Positions 9,103-18,164 are shown, counted from the stretch's first letter. The stretch is 64,000 bases of DNA from Sulfidibacterium sp964549335 (GCA_964549335.1 CAZJUQ010000017.1:62001-126000), one strand, 5' to 3'. Notes: a model not told the origin generated them from the sequence alone. Program-made: numbers and translations.

Positions 9103-9927
9103 ATGTTTACCAGCCGCGATATAGCCGATTATTACAATCAAACTTTAAACCATTACCAAAGGTGGTGGAAACTCGACAAAGTGATGTCGGTCCATTACGG
9201 TTATTGGGATGGGACAACCCGTAATTTTCAAGAGGCTTTACTCAGACTCAATGACGTTATGGCTTTGATGGTTCAAATGGAATCAGGTTACAATGTGCTT
9301 GATGCAGGTTGTGGTGTGGGAGGTTCGCTGTTTTACCTTGCCGGAAAATTCGGAATACAAGGCACGGGAATAACGTTGAGCGAAAAACAGTTGGAGTTTG
9401 CAGAAAAGTTCAAAATTAAAAGCGGATATGCAAAGTCATTGAACTTCAGATTGGAAGATTATTGCAATACTTCGTTTCCCGATAATACCTTTGACGTTAT
9501 TTGGTGTATCGAAAGCATTACTTCTACAGCCGAGAAGGAAAAATTTGCCAAAGAGGCTTACCGCTTGCTTAAAAAACAGGGAAAATTGATAGTTGCCGAC
9601 TACTACAAAATTACCGGACACCAATTGTTGGAGAAGTGGCGCAAGACGTGGAGTATGGCACCTTTTGTCACTTCAGAGGAGTTTGAAAAAAAGATTTTGT
9701 CGGCGGGCTTTGTTTTGATAGACAAAAGAGACATTACCGGAAACATTTATCCCACTTCGTTGAGAATGTACCGTGCTTCGTTGCTCGGTGCTTTGCCGTC
9801 GGTGATATATAATCTGACGCATAATACCAGCAGGTTTGCCAAAAAACATTACCTGTCGGGAATATACCAATATAAAGCTCTGAAAAAAGAGTTGTGGGAA
9901 TACAATTTGCACCTATTTGAAAAATAG
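9103..9927 (+). CDS. SAM-dependent class I methyltransferase (small-molecule type)
   Basis: 274 residues from ATG 9103; a TTG at 9070 inside holA is open but the ATG start (MFTSRDIADYYNQ) fits the family better. Motif I is VLDAGCGVGG at residues 65-74, followed by TGITLSEKQLEFA (motif II) and FDVIWCIESI (post II). The overall form, starting with DYYNQTLNHYQRWWKLDKVMSVHYGYWD, resembles sterol or tocopherol C-methyltransferase-like enzymes and cyclopropane-synthase relatives. The real substrate cannot be told from sequence. Its last 15 bases overlap the end of the convergent secreted protein gene. Confidence 0.85.
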   Translation: MFTSRDIADYYNQTLNHYQRWWKLDKVMSVHYGYWDGTTRNFQEALLRLNDVMALMVQMESGYNVLDAGCGVGGSLFYLAGKFGIQGTGITLSEKQLEFAEKFKIKSGYAKSLNFRLEDYCNTSFPDNTFDVIWCIESITSTAEKEKFAKEAYRLLKKQGKLIVADYYKITGHQLLEKWRKTWSMAPFVTSEEFEKKILSAGFVLIDKRDITGNIYPTSLRMYRASLLGALPSVIYNLTHNTSRFAKKHYLSGIYQYKALKKELWEYNLHLFEK

Positions 9928-10728
9928 TTTACCGTAAGTGGTACCGTCGGCAAAAACAATCTTTATTATAAACGGCTTCTCTTTTCCGTGCAATGCAATT
10001 TCATTTTCATACTTTCCCCTGTAATAAATTTTACCGTCCAAACCGCATACCACAACCGATTTTACCGTTGATTTCCCCGGTTTTATTACAATACGGTTTC
10101 CGGTTGAAACTATCCTTATTTTATGTTTTACATTGCGGTTTACTGTAAAATCGTAAACATCCACGAAAAGGGTATCGCTGCCGGTGCCGCAATCGTTTTT
10201 CACCGAAACGCTGTAATAACCCGTTGTTGTAACGGTGATGGTTTGTGTTGTATCACCTGTTGACCATCTGTATTCCGAACCGGGATTTCCTGCATCCAAA
10301 ACTAAGGTGTCGCCTTGATTTATTACGGTATCGTTACCCAAATCCACCACGGGAGGTGTTCCCGTTTCCACCGTTAAGGAGTCGTAAAACATGATGTTGC
10401 CGTCGCAGTTGAAGTATAACGATATGTTATTTGTTCCCGGTTGTTGCCAAACAACTTGCAATGTGTCCGCCGTAGATGTCTGCAAAACATTGTTAACATA
10501 CCATTGGGCGGTACAGCTAACCGGAATATCGGCTTGATACAATGAGGTGTCTCCCGTGCATGACGTCACCTGACCGGTTATGGAATCGGGATGGTTGGGG
10601 GGAGGTTGAATTGTATCGGCAAAGGGGTAAATACTCTTTTGGGGCACTGTTTTGGCATATGAGTTGATACCGGATAACAAAGCAATTGACATGAAAAATA
10701 ACATTTTATGTAATTTGTGTTTTTGCAT
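9913..10728 (-). CDS. Secreted protein with Ig/PKD-like repeats
   Basis: 271 residues with an N-terminal signal peptide (about 1-25, MLFFMSIALLSGINSYAK). The body holds an Ig-like segment with paired cysteines and the widespread Bacteroidota Ig/PKD-like motif DLGNDTVINQGDTLVLDAG followed by YRWSTGDTTQTITV. The C-terminal ~75 residues (KHKIRIVSTGNRIVIKP to YGKLFFK) look like a degenerate sorting domain: they have beta-strand spacing and a basic end but lack the YPNP motif. It is probably exported and may be T9SS cargo. Specific function unknown. The 3' end overlaps the methyltransferase gene by 15 bases in the opposite direction. Confidence 0.75.
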   Translation of the reverse strand: MQKHKLHKMLFFMSIALLSGINSYAKTVPQKSIYPFADTIQPPPNHPDSITGQVTSCTGDTSLYQADIPVSCTAQWYVNNVLQTSTADTLQVVWQQPGTNNISLYFNCDGNIMFYDSLTVETGTPPVVDLGNDTVINQGDTLVLDAGNPGSEYRWSTGDTTQTITVTTTGYYSVSVKNDCGTGSDTLFVDVYDFTVNRNVKHKIRIVSTGNRIVIKPGKSTVKSVVVCGLDGKIYYRGKYENEIALHGKEKPFIIKIVFADGTTYGKLFFK

Positions 10729-10807
10729 TGGTTTGGATGCCGGTTTGATTTTTAAAAAGTAAAAATAAAAATAGTTTTAAAACAACGAATAAGTAAAAGC
10801 TTTTTTA

Positions 10808-10815
10808 TACATTTG
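10808..10815 (+). promoter_or_regulatory. Candidate -7 box for the metK leader
   Basis: TACATTTG matches TAnnTTTG exactly. Transcription starting about 7 bases downstream would produce a leader of roughly 125 bases that includes a GC-rich hairpin (10819-10824 pairing with 10829-10834, loop AAAA) and the riboswitch candidate. Confidence 0.5.
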
Positions 10816-10838
10816 CAGCCTCGCAAAAGCGGGGTGTA

Positions 10839-10893
10839 GTGGAAAGATTTGATTGATTGCAACCACGGAAAAAAATGCTAAAACAGTTTTTTT
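10839..10893 (+). promoter_or_regulatory. SAM-II-like riboswitch candidate in the metK leader
   Basis: The sequence shows GTGG (10839-10842) able to pair with CCAC (10863-10866), enclosing GATTTGATTGATTGCAA (10846-10862), then an A7 run (10869-10875) and TGCTAAAACAG (10876-10886). The blocks GATTT, ATTGCAA next to the closing stem, and GCTAAAA occur in the same order in SAM-II (metA motif) aptamers, whose loop and 3' tail form a pseudoknot around S-adenosylmethionine. A U7 run (10887-10893) follows at once and could pair with the A7 run or act as a termination tract. The start codon of metK is 52 bases downstream. The assignment is by eye; the stem is only 4 bp and three extra A separate it from GATTT. 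Confidence 0.65.
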
Positions 10894-10945
10894 GCCCGCC
10901 AATCAACAAATACCACATTTGGTGTTTAATTAAAAAAATAAAATT

Positions 10946-12241
10946 ATGGCTTATTTATTTACGTCCGAATCTGTTTCGGAAGGACATCCCGATAAGGTTG
11001 CCGACCAAATTTCGGATGCAGTACTTGATGAAATGTTAAGACAAGACCCCGAGTCGAAGGTGGCTTGCGAAACAATGGTAACCACGGGGCTGGCAGTTGT
11101 TGCCGGAGAGGTAAAAACCAATGCCTGGGTCGATTTGCAAGGTGTTACGCGCCGTACCATTGAGCGTATCGGTTACACCAAAGCCGAATATCAGTTCGAC
11201 AGCAAATCGTGCGGAGTGATATCGGCATTGCACGAACAGTCGCCCGACATAAATCAGGGGGTTGAACGCGAAAATGAAGAGGAGCAAGGAGCAGGCGATC
11301 AAGGAATGATGTTCGGTTATGCGGTTCGCGAAACCGATAACCTTATGCCGCTCACTATTGAGATTGCTCACGACTTGCTTTTCGAATTGTCGAATATACG
11401 CCGCGAAGGTAAAGTGATGACCTACCTCCGTCCCGACTCTAAGTCGCAGGTTACTCTTGAGTTTTACGACGACGGTCGCCCCAAAAAAATCGATACCATT
11501 GTTATCTCCACTCAGCATGATGAGTTTGACAGCGAGGAAAAGATGCAGGCTAAGATAAAGGAAGATATTGAAAATTATTTGATTCCGAGAGTTAAGAAAA
11601 TTTACGACAACTCTCTTTTCGACGGCGGTTACAACCTTTTGGTAAATCCCACCGGGAAATTTGTTATCGGAGGCCCGCACGGCGATACGGGATTGACAGG
11701 ACGGAAAATTATTGTTGATACCTATGGAGGCCATGGTGCTCACGGAGGCGGTGCATTTTCGGGAAAAGACTCTTCGAAAGTGGATCGTTCGGCAGCTTAT
11801 GCCGCACGTCATATTGCAAAAAATATGGTTGCCGCAGGTGTTGCCGACAGGGTTTTGGTTCAGGTGGCTTATGCCATTGGCGTAAGTAAACCCGTTGGTT
11901 TTTACATAAACACTTACGGTACGGCTAAGGTGAAAGACGAAAAAGGAAATGTTTTGAGCGACGGTAAAATTGCAGATATAGTGAACGGTATCTTCGATAT
12001 GAGACCCTTTGCCATTGTTAAACGGTTCGGGCTGAAAAACCCTGTTTTCGAACGTACCGCCTCATACGGACATTTCGGAAGGGATGTAGTTGAAGAAGAA
12101 ATAGAGGTCTTTTACCAAGACGAAACAACAACTTTTAAAGAGAACCGTAACGGGACAAAGGTCTTTACCAAAAAGGTGAAATATTTTGCATGGGAAGATA
12201 CCGATTATGTCGATAAGGTTAAAGATGCTTTCGGATTATAA
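10946..12241 (+). CDS. metK: S-adenosylmethionine synthase
   Basis: 431 residues, the length usual for Bacteroidota MetK (longer than the ~384-residue E. coli enzyme). Signatures are SESVSEGHPDKVADQISDA near the N-terminus, GAGDQGMMFGYA in the middle, and the phosphate loop GGPHGDTGLTGRKIIVDTYG followed by GGGAFSGKD. It makes SAM from methionine and ATP in the cytoplasm. The leader carries a SAM-II-like element, so feedback control by its own product is a reasonable inference. A strong hairpin directly downstream closes the transcript, so metK looks monocistronic. Confidence 0.98.
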   Translation: MAYLFTSESVSEGHPDKVADQISDAVLDEMLRQDPESKVACETMVTTGLAVVAGEVKTNAWVDLQGVTRRTIERIGYTKAEYQFDSKSCGVISALHEQSPDINQGVERENEEEQGAGDQGMMFGYAVRETDNLMPLTIEIAHDLLFELSNIRREGKVMTYLRPDSKSQVTLEFYDDGRPKKIDTIVISTQHDEFDSEEKMQAKIKEDIENYLIPRVKKIYDNSLFDGGYNLLVNPTGKFVIGGPHGDTGLTGRKIIVDTYGGHGAHGGGAFSGKDSSKVDRSAAYAARHIAKNMVAAGVADRVLVQVAYAIGVSKPVGFYINTYGTAKVKDEKGNVLSDGKIADIVNGIFDMRPFAIVKRFGLKNPVFERTASYGHFGRDVVEEEIEVFYQDETTTFKENRNGTKVFTKKVKYFAWEDTDYVDKVKDAFGL

Positions 12242-12256
12242 TCCGTATTTTAAACA

Positions 12257-12290
12257 ACAAAAAAACCGGTCAATCGACCGGTTTTTTTGT
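12257..12290. terminator. Bidirectional intrinsic terminator between metK and the convergent gene
   Basis: A perfect 15-bp stem: 12257-12271 pairs with 12276-12290 around loop AATC. The core is ACCGGTC/GACCGGT flanked by A7 and T7, so either strand gives a hairpin followed by a U run. It serves metK on the plus strand and the gene at 12307-13059 on the minus strand. Confidence 0.9.
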
Positions 12291-12306
12291 TGAAAAGGGT
12301 AGAATA

Positions 12307-13059
12307 TTATTTTTTAATTACAAGTTTTTTCGTTTTAACGGTAACACCGTCGAGGTTGATGGTGTAAAAATAGATACCTTCGCTTAAGTCGGAAACATCT
12401 ATGCTCACTTTACCTTCGCGTTGTGTTACGGGTATTGTTTTTAATGTTTTTCCAACAAGGTTTATTATTTTTATTTCGCCCGATTTTACGTTACCGGGAA
12501 GTTGATAACTTAAGCTGGCTTTTGACGAAGCAGGATTAGGATAAATGTCGGTAAATTTTGCACCGCGGTATCCGTTTTCGTCAACACCTTCGTATCCCAA
12601 CATGTATTTTACAACCAAAGTACAGATAGTATTGTAATCGTCTTTATTGAAAAAAGAGTATTTTACAATTGATGTGCCGTAATGGATGTTCCCGTTTTGG
12701 TCGGAATAGTTATAGTGACCCGAAAATTCTGTTTCGCTCGATTGACCTCCGGCGGGAATAAACACGTATCCATCTGAAGTGTCAACACTTGATGCCCAGC
12801 ATGTAACCCAGCAAAAACTGTTGCTTGTACCTTCCACAATGTCGATGTTTGTACGTGCAGCTACAATGTTCATCCCGTTCTCGGTATTGTTATGAACAAT
12901 TGCATGTGCGGTGAGTTCGCCCAAATTGTTGGGGGAATCGAAAATTAATAACGTGTCGCCCAGCTGTACACCATCCCATGATAAAGAGAGCGGATTTTGG
13001 GCCTCGGCAACAAAAAACGCTGCCGTCAAAAATGTAAATAAAAGTAAAATTTTTTTCAT
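12307..13059 (-). CDS. Secreted protein with T9SS type A sorting domain
   Basis: 250 residues. The signal peptide is MKKILLLFTFLTAAFFVAEAQ. A short beta-rich domain (about residues 25-155) contains a cysteine pair in FCWVTCWA and no recognised enzyme motif. The C-terminal ~80 residues are a classic Por_Secre_tail domain: DIYPNPASSKASLSYQLPG, then INLVGKTLKTI and SEGIYFYTINLDG ending in KKLVIKK. The tail sends the protein through the type IX secretion system to the cell surface or medium. With so small a passenger the function is not predictable. It ends at the shared terminator with metK. Confidence 0.85.
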   Translation of the reverse strand: MKKILLLFTFLTAAFFVAEAQNPLSLSWDGVQLGDTLLIFDSPNNLGELTAHAIVHNNTENGMNIVAARTNIDIVEGTSNSFCWVTCWASSVDTSDGYVFIPAGGQSSETEFSGHYNYSDQNGNIHYGTSIVKYSFFNKDDYNTICTLVVKYMLGYEGVDENGYRGAKFTDIYPNPASSKASLSYQLPGNVKSGEIKIINLVGKTLKTIPVTQREGKVSIDVSDLSEGIYFYTINLDGVTVKTKKLVIKK

Positions 13060-13121
13060 CTGTTTAATATTTTGTTTCTAATTTATTAATACAATAATTG
13101 TGCCTTTGTGATAAATTTTTG

Positions 13122-13129
13122 CAAAAATA
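13122..13129 (-). promoter_or_regulatory. Candidate -7 box for the T9SS cargo gene at 12307-13059
   Basis: CAAAAATA on the plus strand reads TATTTTTG on the minus strand, matching TAnnTTTG, 63 bases upstream of the start codon. No clear -33 element. Confidence 0.4.
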
Positions 13130-13349
13130 AAGAAAAATAAGAACATGATGTTTGTATCAACACCACAGACACACATCTTTACCGACAGCGGAAAATGTAA
13201 TATCGTTGCCTGTATGTTAAGAATATTTTGATAAAAGTAGTAAAAACGGGATTAAACCGTTTAACCTGTTACGTTAATGATGTAGCCGGGTTATAATGTG
13301 CCCGAATAGGAGGGGTGTTAAAAAAAATTATCGTGCCGAAATATTATGG

Positions 13350-13357
13350 TATATTTG
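13350..13357 (+). promoter_or_regulatory. Candidate -7 box for the APC permease
   Basis: TATATTTG matches TAnnTTTG, 22 bases before the ATG at 13380. No TTG at -33 was found. Confidence 0.45.
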
Positions 13358-13379
13358 CAAATAATAAAGCTGTAACGGA

Positions 13380-14684
13380 ATGAAAAAGACTAAAAAACTT
13401 TCACTGATAGAGGTTGTTTCCATGGCTGTGGGTACCATGATAGGTGCCAGTATATTTTCTATTTTCGGGTTGGGGGCAAAGGTTGCCGGTCACAATCTCC
13501 CCGAAGCATTCGTCCTTTCGGGTATATACGCCTTGGCTGTGGCATATTCCTATTCCATTCTCGGTTCAAAAATAATTTCGAATGCAGGACCCATTGCCTT
13601 TATTTTGAAAGGTATGGGCGACAATATCGTTACGGGTGCGTTGAGTATTTTAATGTGGCTTACCTACATAGTATCGGTATCGCTTTTCGTAAAAGGATTT
13701 GCAGGATATTTTCTTCCCCTTGTACACATTGTTACCACGCCATTATCACTCGGTATTGTAGAGGTGGTGATAATTTCGTTTTTTACAGCTCTTAATTTTT
13801 TCGGGAGCAAAGCCGTTGGGAAAGCCGAATTTTACATCGTAATTGTAAAATTGAGCATATTACTTGTATTTATCTTGGGTGGAATACTAACCATAAAGGG
13901 CGACTATATAAAACCCGATTTCGATTATACCCATTCTTTGGGATTGCTTAATGCTTCAATAATATTTTTTCTGTCGTACATGGGTTTCGGGTTAATTACC
14001 AATGCTTCCGAAAACATAAAAAATCCCGGGCGCAATGTTCCGCTTGCAATTTTTATAAGCATAATTTTTGTAATGCTGATATATGTCTCGATATCTTTGG
14101 TGACAATAGGGAATTTGCCTTTGCCCGAAATCATCAAAGCACAAGAGAATGCCTTGGCTGTGGCGGCAAGACCTTTTCTGGGAAATTTCGGATTTCTGCT
14201 TATATCTATAGGTGCTCTCTTTTCCATATCGTCGGCTTTGAACGCAACCATTTTCGGAGGAGCCAACATAGCTTATTCGCTTGCCAAAGACGGCGAGTTA
14301 CCAAAGAGTCTCGAACGTAAATTGTGGTTTAAATCGACCGAAGGATTGTACCTAACGGCAGGTTTGGGACTTTTGTTTGCTCTTCTGTTCGATTTGAGCG
14401 AAATAGCCACAATTACCAGTAGCGTTTTTACCGTTATTTATGTTTTTGTACTCCTTTCGCATTATAAAATTGCCGGACAGTACGGAGGAAACCGTCCGCT
14501 TATCGTCTTCAATTTGATTTTGTTGATATCCGTTTTTGCGGCGTTATTGATTTATCAATGGCAAACTCAAAAAGCGGCTTTTTACGGTACCCTAATCACT
14601 TTTGCGGCGGCTTTAACCCTCGAATATTTTTACAGAAAAATTACAAAACGGCGGTTCGATAATGAAATGAAAAAGACTGAATAA
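13380..14684 (+). CDS. APC-superfamily amino acid permease
   Basis: 434 residues with about 12 hydrophobic helices. The N-terminal MKKTKKLSLIEVVSMAVGTM followed by IGASIFSIFGLGAKVAG is the first-helix signature of amino acid/polyamine/organocation transporters, with the unwound GxGIF-like substrate site here as GASIFSIFG. NASENIKNPGRNVPLAI is the conserved loop after helix 6, and SALNATIFGGANIAYSLAKDGELP matches the helix 8 region. It should move amino acids or related amines across the inner membrane; the substrate is not readable. It stands alone between two long intergenic regions. Confidence 0.85.
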   Translation: MKKTKKLSLIEVVSMAVGTMIGASIFSIFGLGAKVAGHNLPEAFVLSGIYALAVAYSYSILGSKIISNAGPIAFILKGMGDNIVTGALSILMWLTYIVSVSLFVKGFAGYFLPLVHIVTTPLSLGIVEVVIISFFTALNFFGSKAVGKAEFYIVIVKLSILLVFILGGILTIKGDYIKPDFDYTHSLGLLNASIIFFLSYMGFGLITNASENIKNPGRNVPLAIFISIIFVMLIYVSISLVTIGNLPLPEIIKAQENALAVAARPFLGNFGFLLISIGALFSISSALNATIFGGANIAYSLAKDGELPKSLERKLWFKSTEGLYLTAGLGLLFALLFDLSEIATITSSVFTVIYVFVLLSHYKIAGQYGGNRPLIVFNLILLISVFAALLIYQWQTQKAAFYGTLITFAAALTLEYFYRKITKRRFDNEMKKTE

Positions 14685-15234
14685 TCATTCATCTGCCGGG
14701 AAAAAGAGTTGTAACGTAACGGCTTTTCACGGTTTAAATTATAATAGTTTGATATGTCCACGCGTTATACCGAACGATATTACTTGTGTGCTTTGTCCGT
14801 TTCTATTTTTTACGATGTCTCGCTGTTGTTTTCAATAGCCCATAAGATATCCGTTAAAATAGAAAATCAAATTAAATGCAGATAATGTTTTACATGGCTT
14901 TTGTTCCAATGTCAATATTGATAATTGATATTTCTAAAATTTGAGTTTTTTGAAAAAAATCACAGATTTTAATAAATGGATTTTACATGATGCCAAACGG
15001 GATAATATTAGTAAAAGAAACGAAGAGGTACTATTGTAATAGTTTTTGTATTTTTGAATTTTTGCACAATTACATTTAAACAAATATAAATTTTAAGATA
15101 CCGGAATACTGAATTAACCGGAAAAATGAATTTGTAAATTGTGAAAATAATGGGCAGGCGGGTTTAAAGGCCTATGGTGCATTTATATGTACAAGCAAGG
15201 TGCGAAAACCCTAAAAAAATATATAATCTGCAAT
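14685..15234. other. Long AT-rich intergenic region upstream of the sensor kinase
   Basis: About 550 bases without a supported gene. A -7-like box TATTTTTG lies at 15049-15056. No tRNA, terminator with a U tract, or repeat was recognised. An in-frame ATG at 15187 extends the downstream gene by 16 codons, but the stretch is not signal-like, so the later ATG is preferred. If transcription begins near 15063 the leader would be about 170 bases. Confidence 0.4.
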
Positions 15235-17412
15235 ATGAATTGGTATATACGCGCTTTTTTGTTGGTTTTGTTAACGGCAGGATATTTCATGACAAATTTT
15301 TGTTATGCAACGGTAACCGATACCGTTTTGAAGGTTAACGACGGCAACGGAGCAAGCTATTTGGACAGTATGGGCGCCTACTACAGTAAACAATCGGACA
15401 ATAGAAGGGCTATTCATTTTTATAAAAAAGCAATAGGGATAAAAAGGGACGAAAACGATACCTCAGGACTTATCTCAACATACGAAAAGATAAGTTATTC
15501 ATATTTGCAATTGAAAGATTACCGTATGGCAATTGAGTACGGAATTTTGGCAGCCCGTTTGCGGCAAGATACCGCAGACAAGTATTTTTCCGACGTAAAA
15601 AAATTGCTTGCCGCACCGGCTGACAGTTTGAATTTAACACGTCTCTATTACCGTTATGCCCTCTTTTTGTCGCACAGGGGAAAGAAAAGGGAGAGTTTGG
15701 ATTTTTTTATTAATGCCTTGAAACTGGCTCGTGCACTGAAATATGACAAAGCCGTTTCGACCATAGCCAACGACCTCGCCGGCGAATATTGGGATTTGGG
15801 CAAAATAAAACTTTCGAACATCAGATACGCCGAAGCATTGTCGGCTGCAAAACGTATTAACGACAGCAACAGAATGGCCGCGGTGCATCTCAACCTCGGT
15901 GACAACTTCAAGGAACAAGGAAAATTCGAACAGGGAATGACACACCTTATCACAGCATTGAAAATTAAAGAGGCTATATACGATTCGGCACGTTTGAGTT
16001 TTTATTACATTAAGGCGGCCGAAATAGCAAAAGCTGCCGGTAATAAGAAAAAGTGGAAACAATATATACAAAAGGCATACGAAATTAGAAATTTGGATAA
16101 TTGTGCAACATTGACGGACAAAGCTATTATTTACGAAAACCTGGGTGCTATTGCAGAAGATGAAAACCTGCTGCAAAAAGCATTTCTATATTACGACACC
16201 CTGATTTCGATAAGTGAAAAAATAAATTACACCAACGGTATGATAACGGCATTAAACAATAAAGCTCAACTCTACAAAAAACTGGGAAACATTCGGAAAG
16301 CCGTAAATCTTATTGAAAAAGCAGGAAAATACCGCACAGAAAACCCTTATTATAAAATTAGCGGTAACAATATAAAAGCGGGACTCTATTTGAAGATGAA
16401 AAATTATAAAAAGGCGCTTGTTTTGTTGCAAGACAATGTGTCGAACCCAGTTTTAAACAATTATGCTGCCGAAAAATTGCTAACATTTAAACTGTTGTAC
16501 GAAGTATATACCAAAATGTCTAAATATAAAGAGGCTTTTCAATGGAACGATTCGTTGAGGAGTTTCGAAAACTTTTTGCGCGATAAAGAGGTGCGATCGA
16601 AAATTGCCGAACTGGAGACAAAATACCAAACCGAAAAACACAAACACACAATATCGTTGTTGCTTGCCAAAAATGAGATATATACCCAACAGATACGGTT
16701 TGCATTGGCTTTTATCACCGGATTGATATTTATTATTGTACTCGGAATTTATATTGCACGCATGAGTAGAATGAAGTGGAAATTGCGCGAAAACAAACTG
16801 CAACAACAACTTTTGCTCTCGCAAATGAACCCCCATTTTATTTTTAATGCGCTGTCATCAATACAGCAAATGATAAAAAGCGGAAAGACCGTTGATGCCG
16901 ATTTTTACCTCGGAAAATTTGCCTCCATAACGCGTATTGTACTCGAATATTCAAGAGAGGAGAGCATACCCCTCGAAAAAGAGATTGAAGTGTTGCAAAG
17001 CTATATTGAACTCGAAAAATTGCGCCTTGACAATAGTTTCGATTACAAAATCGAATTAAAAGACAATTTGGAAACCGAGTTTATCAATATTCCTCCCATG
17101 GCAATTCAGCCTTTTGTCGAAAACGCCATAAAACACGGCTTGAAAGATAAAGAAGACAAGGGCTCTCTTTTGTTGGTTTTCGAAGATTTGGGCGATGTGC
17201 TGAAAATAGTTATTGAAGATAACGGGGTAGGCATATACAGCCAGGCAAAAGAGATGCGCCGGCAACACAAATCAATGGCAATGGAAATATTCGAGATGAG
17301 AAGAATGCTTATGCAAAAACGTTTTAAAAAGAAATTGTACGTAAGGTTTCTGGATTTGAGCCGCCAAGGTGCCACAGGAACCAGAGTTATTATTCATTTA
17401 CCTATTTTGTAG
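15235..17412 (+). CDS. TPR-containing LytS-type sensor histidine kinase
   Basis: 725 residues from ATG 15235 (MNWYIRAFLLVLLTAGYFMT, a signal sequence); an ATG at 15187 would bury that signal. Residues about 35-470 are tetratricopeptide repeats, predicted periplasmic. A membrane helix (IRFALAFITGLIFIIVLGIY) follows, then a short coiled linker. The His_kinase (LytS/YehU) box MNPHFIFNALSSIQQM puts the phosphorylated His at 534, and the ATPase region has PPMAIQPFVENAIKHGL and IEDNGVGI. The cognate LytTR regulator starts 2 bases after its stop codon. It probably senses an envelope or extracellular cue through protein contacts with the TPR array and signals to that regulator. Confidence 0.9.
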   Translation: MNWYIRAFLLVLLTAGYFMTNFCYATVTDTVLKVNDGNGASYLDSMGAYYSKQSDNRRAIHFYKKAIGIKRDENDTSGLISTYEKISYSYLQLKDYRMAIEYGILAARLRQDTADKYFSDVKKLLAAPADSLNLTRLYYRYALFLSHRGKKRESLDFFINALKLARALKYDKAVSTIANDLAGEYWDLGKIKLSNIRYAEALSAAKRINDSNRMAAVHLNLGDNFKEQGKFEQGMTHLITALKIKEAIYDSARLSFYYIKAAEIAKAAGNKKKWKQYIQKAYEIRNLDNCATLTDKAIIYENLGAIAEDENLLQKAFLYYDTLISISEKINYTNGMITALNNKAQLYKKLGNIRKAVNLIEKAGKYRTENPYYKISGNNIKAGLYLKMKNYKKALVLLQDNVSNPVLNNYAAEKLLTFKLLYEVYTKMSKYKEAFQWNDSLRSFENFLRDKEVRSKIAELETKYQTEKHKHTISLLLAKNEIYTQQIRFALAFITGLIFIIVLGIYIARMSRMKWKLRENKLQQQLLLSQMNPHFIFNALSSIQQMIKSGKTVDADFYLGKFASITRIVLEYSREESIPLEKEIEVLQSYIELEKLRLDNSFDYKIELKDNLETEFINIPPMAIQPFVENAIKHGLKDKEDKGSLLLVFEDLGDVLKIVIEDNGVGIYSQAKEMRRQHKSMAMEIFEMRRMLMQKRFKKKLYVRFLDLSRQGATGTRVIIHLPIL

Positions 17413-17414
17413 TT

Positions 17415-18164
17415 ATGGTTAAAGCTATAATTGTTGACGACGAGAAAATTAACAGGGATGTGATAAGAAAGATGCTGAACAGCTATTTTCCCGATATTGA
17501 CGTGGTTGCCGAAGCCGATTCGGTAAAATCGGCGGTATCGGCCATTAATGAGTTTTCGCCTCATTTGGTCTTGCTCGATATCGAAATAAAGGGTGGAACC
17601 GGTTTTGATGTTTTACAATTGTTAAAACCTTACCGCTTTAAAGTGGTTTTTATTACGGCATTTGATAATTTCGCCATAAAAGCCATCAAATTCAGTGCAA
17701 TGGATTATATTTTAAAACCTGTCAACGAAGCCGAATTTCAACAAGCCGTTCAAAATTCTTTGAAGTTGATAAACGACGAAGAAGATAACCTGAAACAAAA
17801 CGAACTTTTGCTCGAATATTACCAAAAAAAGACACAACAGGGAAAACTTGTTTTGCGTACCACCGAAGCCTTGCACATTATTGATATTTCCGATATAATA
17901 TATTGCAAAAGCGATAACGCCTACACCTCATTTTTTCTCAATAACGGAGAAGAGATAATTGTGTCGAAAAGCATCAAAGAGTACGTGTCGTTGTTGCAAG
18001 AATACGCTTTTTTCCGTCCCCACCAGTCATATTTGGTCAACCTCAATTTTGTAAAAAAAATTGATAAGGGCGACGGTGGTTTTATAGTATTGAAAAACGG
18101 AAAAGAGATTCCCGTTTCATCGCGTCAAAAAAAGAAGATAATCGAACTTTTTGAAAAACTGTGA
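17415..18164 (+). CDS. LytTR-family response regulator
   Basis: 249 residues. A receiver domain (about 1-120) has the acidic pair DDE (8-10), acceptor Asp55 in LVLLDIEIKGGTGFDVL, the Thr-like position in VVFITAF and Lys in YILKPV. The LytTR DNA-binding domain covers about residues 145-249 with IIYCKSDNAYTSFFLNNGEE, FFRPHQSYLVNLNFV and IPVSSRQKKKI. It sits 2 bases behind the LytS-type kinase, so the two form a two-component system. The first gene downstream, 166 bases away, encodes an OmpA-like envelope protein, a plausible but untested target. Confidence 0.93.
   Translation: MVKAIIVDDEKINRDVIRKMLNSYFPDIDVVAEADSVKSAVSAINEFSPHLVLLDIEIKGGTGFDVLQLLKPYRFKVVFITAFDNFAIKAIKFSAMDYILKPVNEAEFQQAVQNSLKLINDEEDNLKQNELLLEYYQKKTQQGKLVLRTTEALHIIDISDIIYCKSDNAYTSFFLNNGEEIIVSKSIKEYVSLLQEYAFFRPHQSYLVNLNFVKKIDKGDGGFIVLKNGKEIPVSSRQKKKIIELFEKL

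Larger units (their letters stand above)
13060..13379. other. Intergenic region between divergent secreted-protein and permease genes
   Basis: 320 bases holding two outward-facing -7 boxes (13122-13129 for the left gene, 13350-13357 for the right gene). Between them is moderately GC-rich sequence without an ORF, RNA gene or strong hairpin. Confidence 0.5.
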
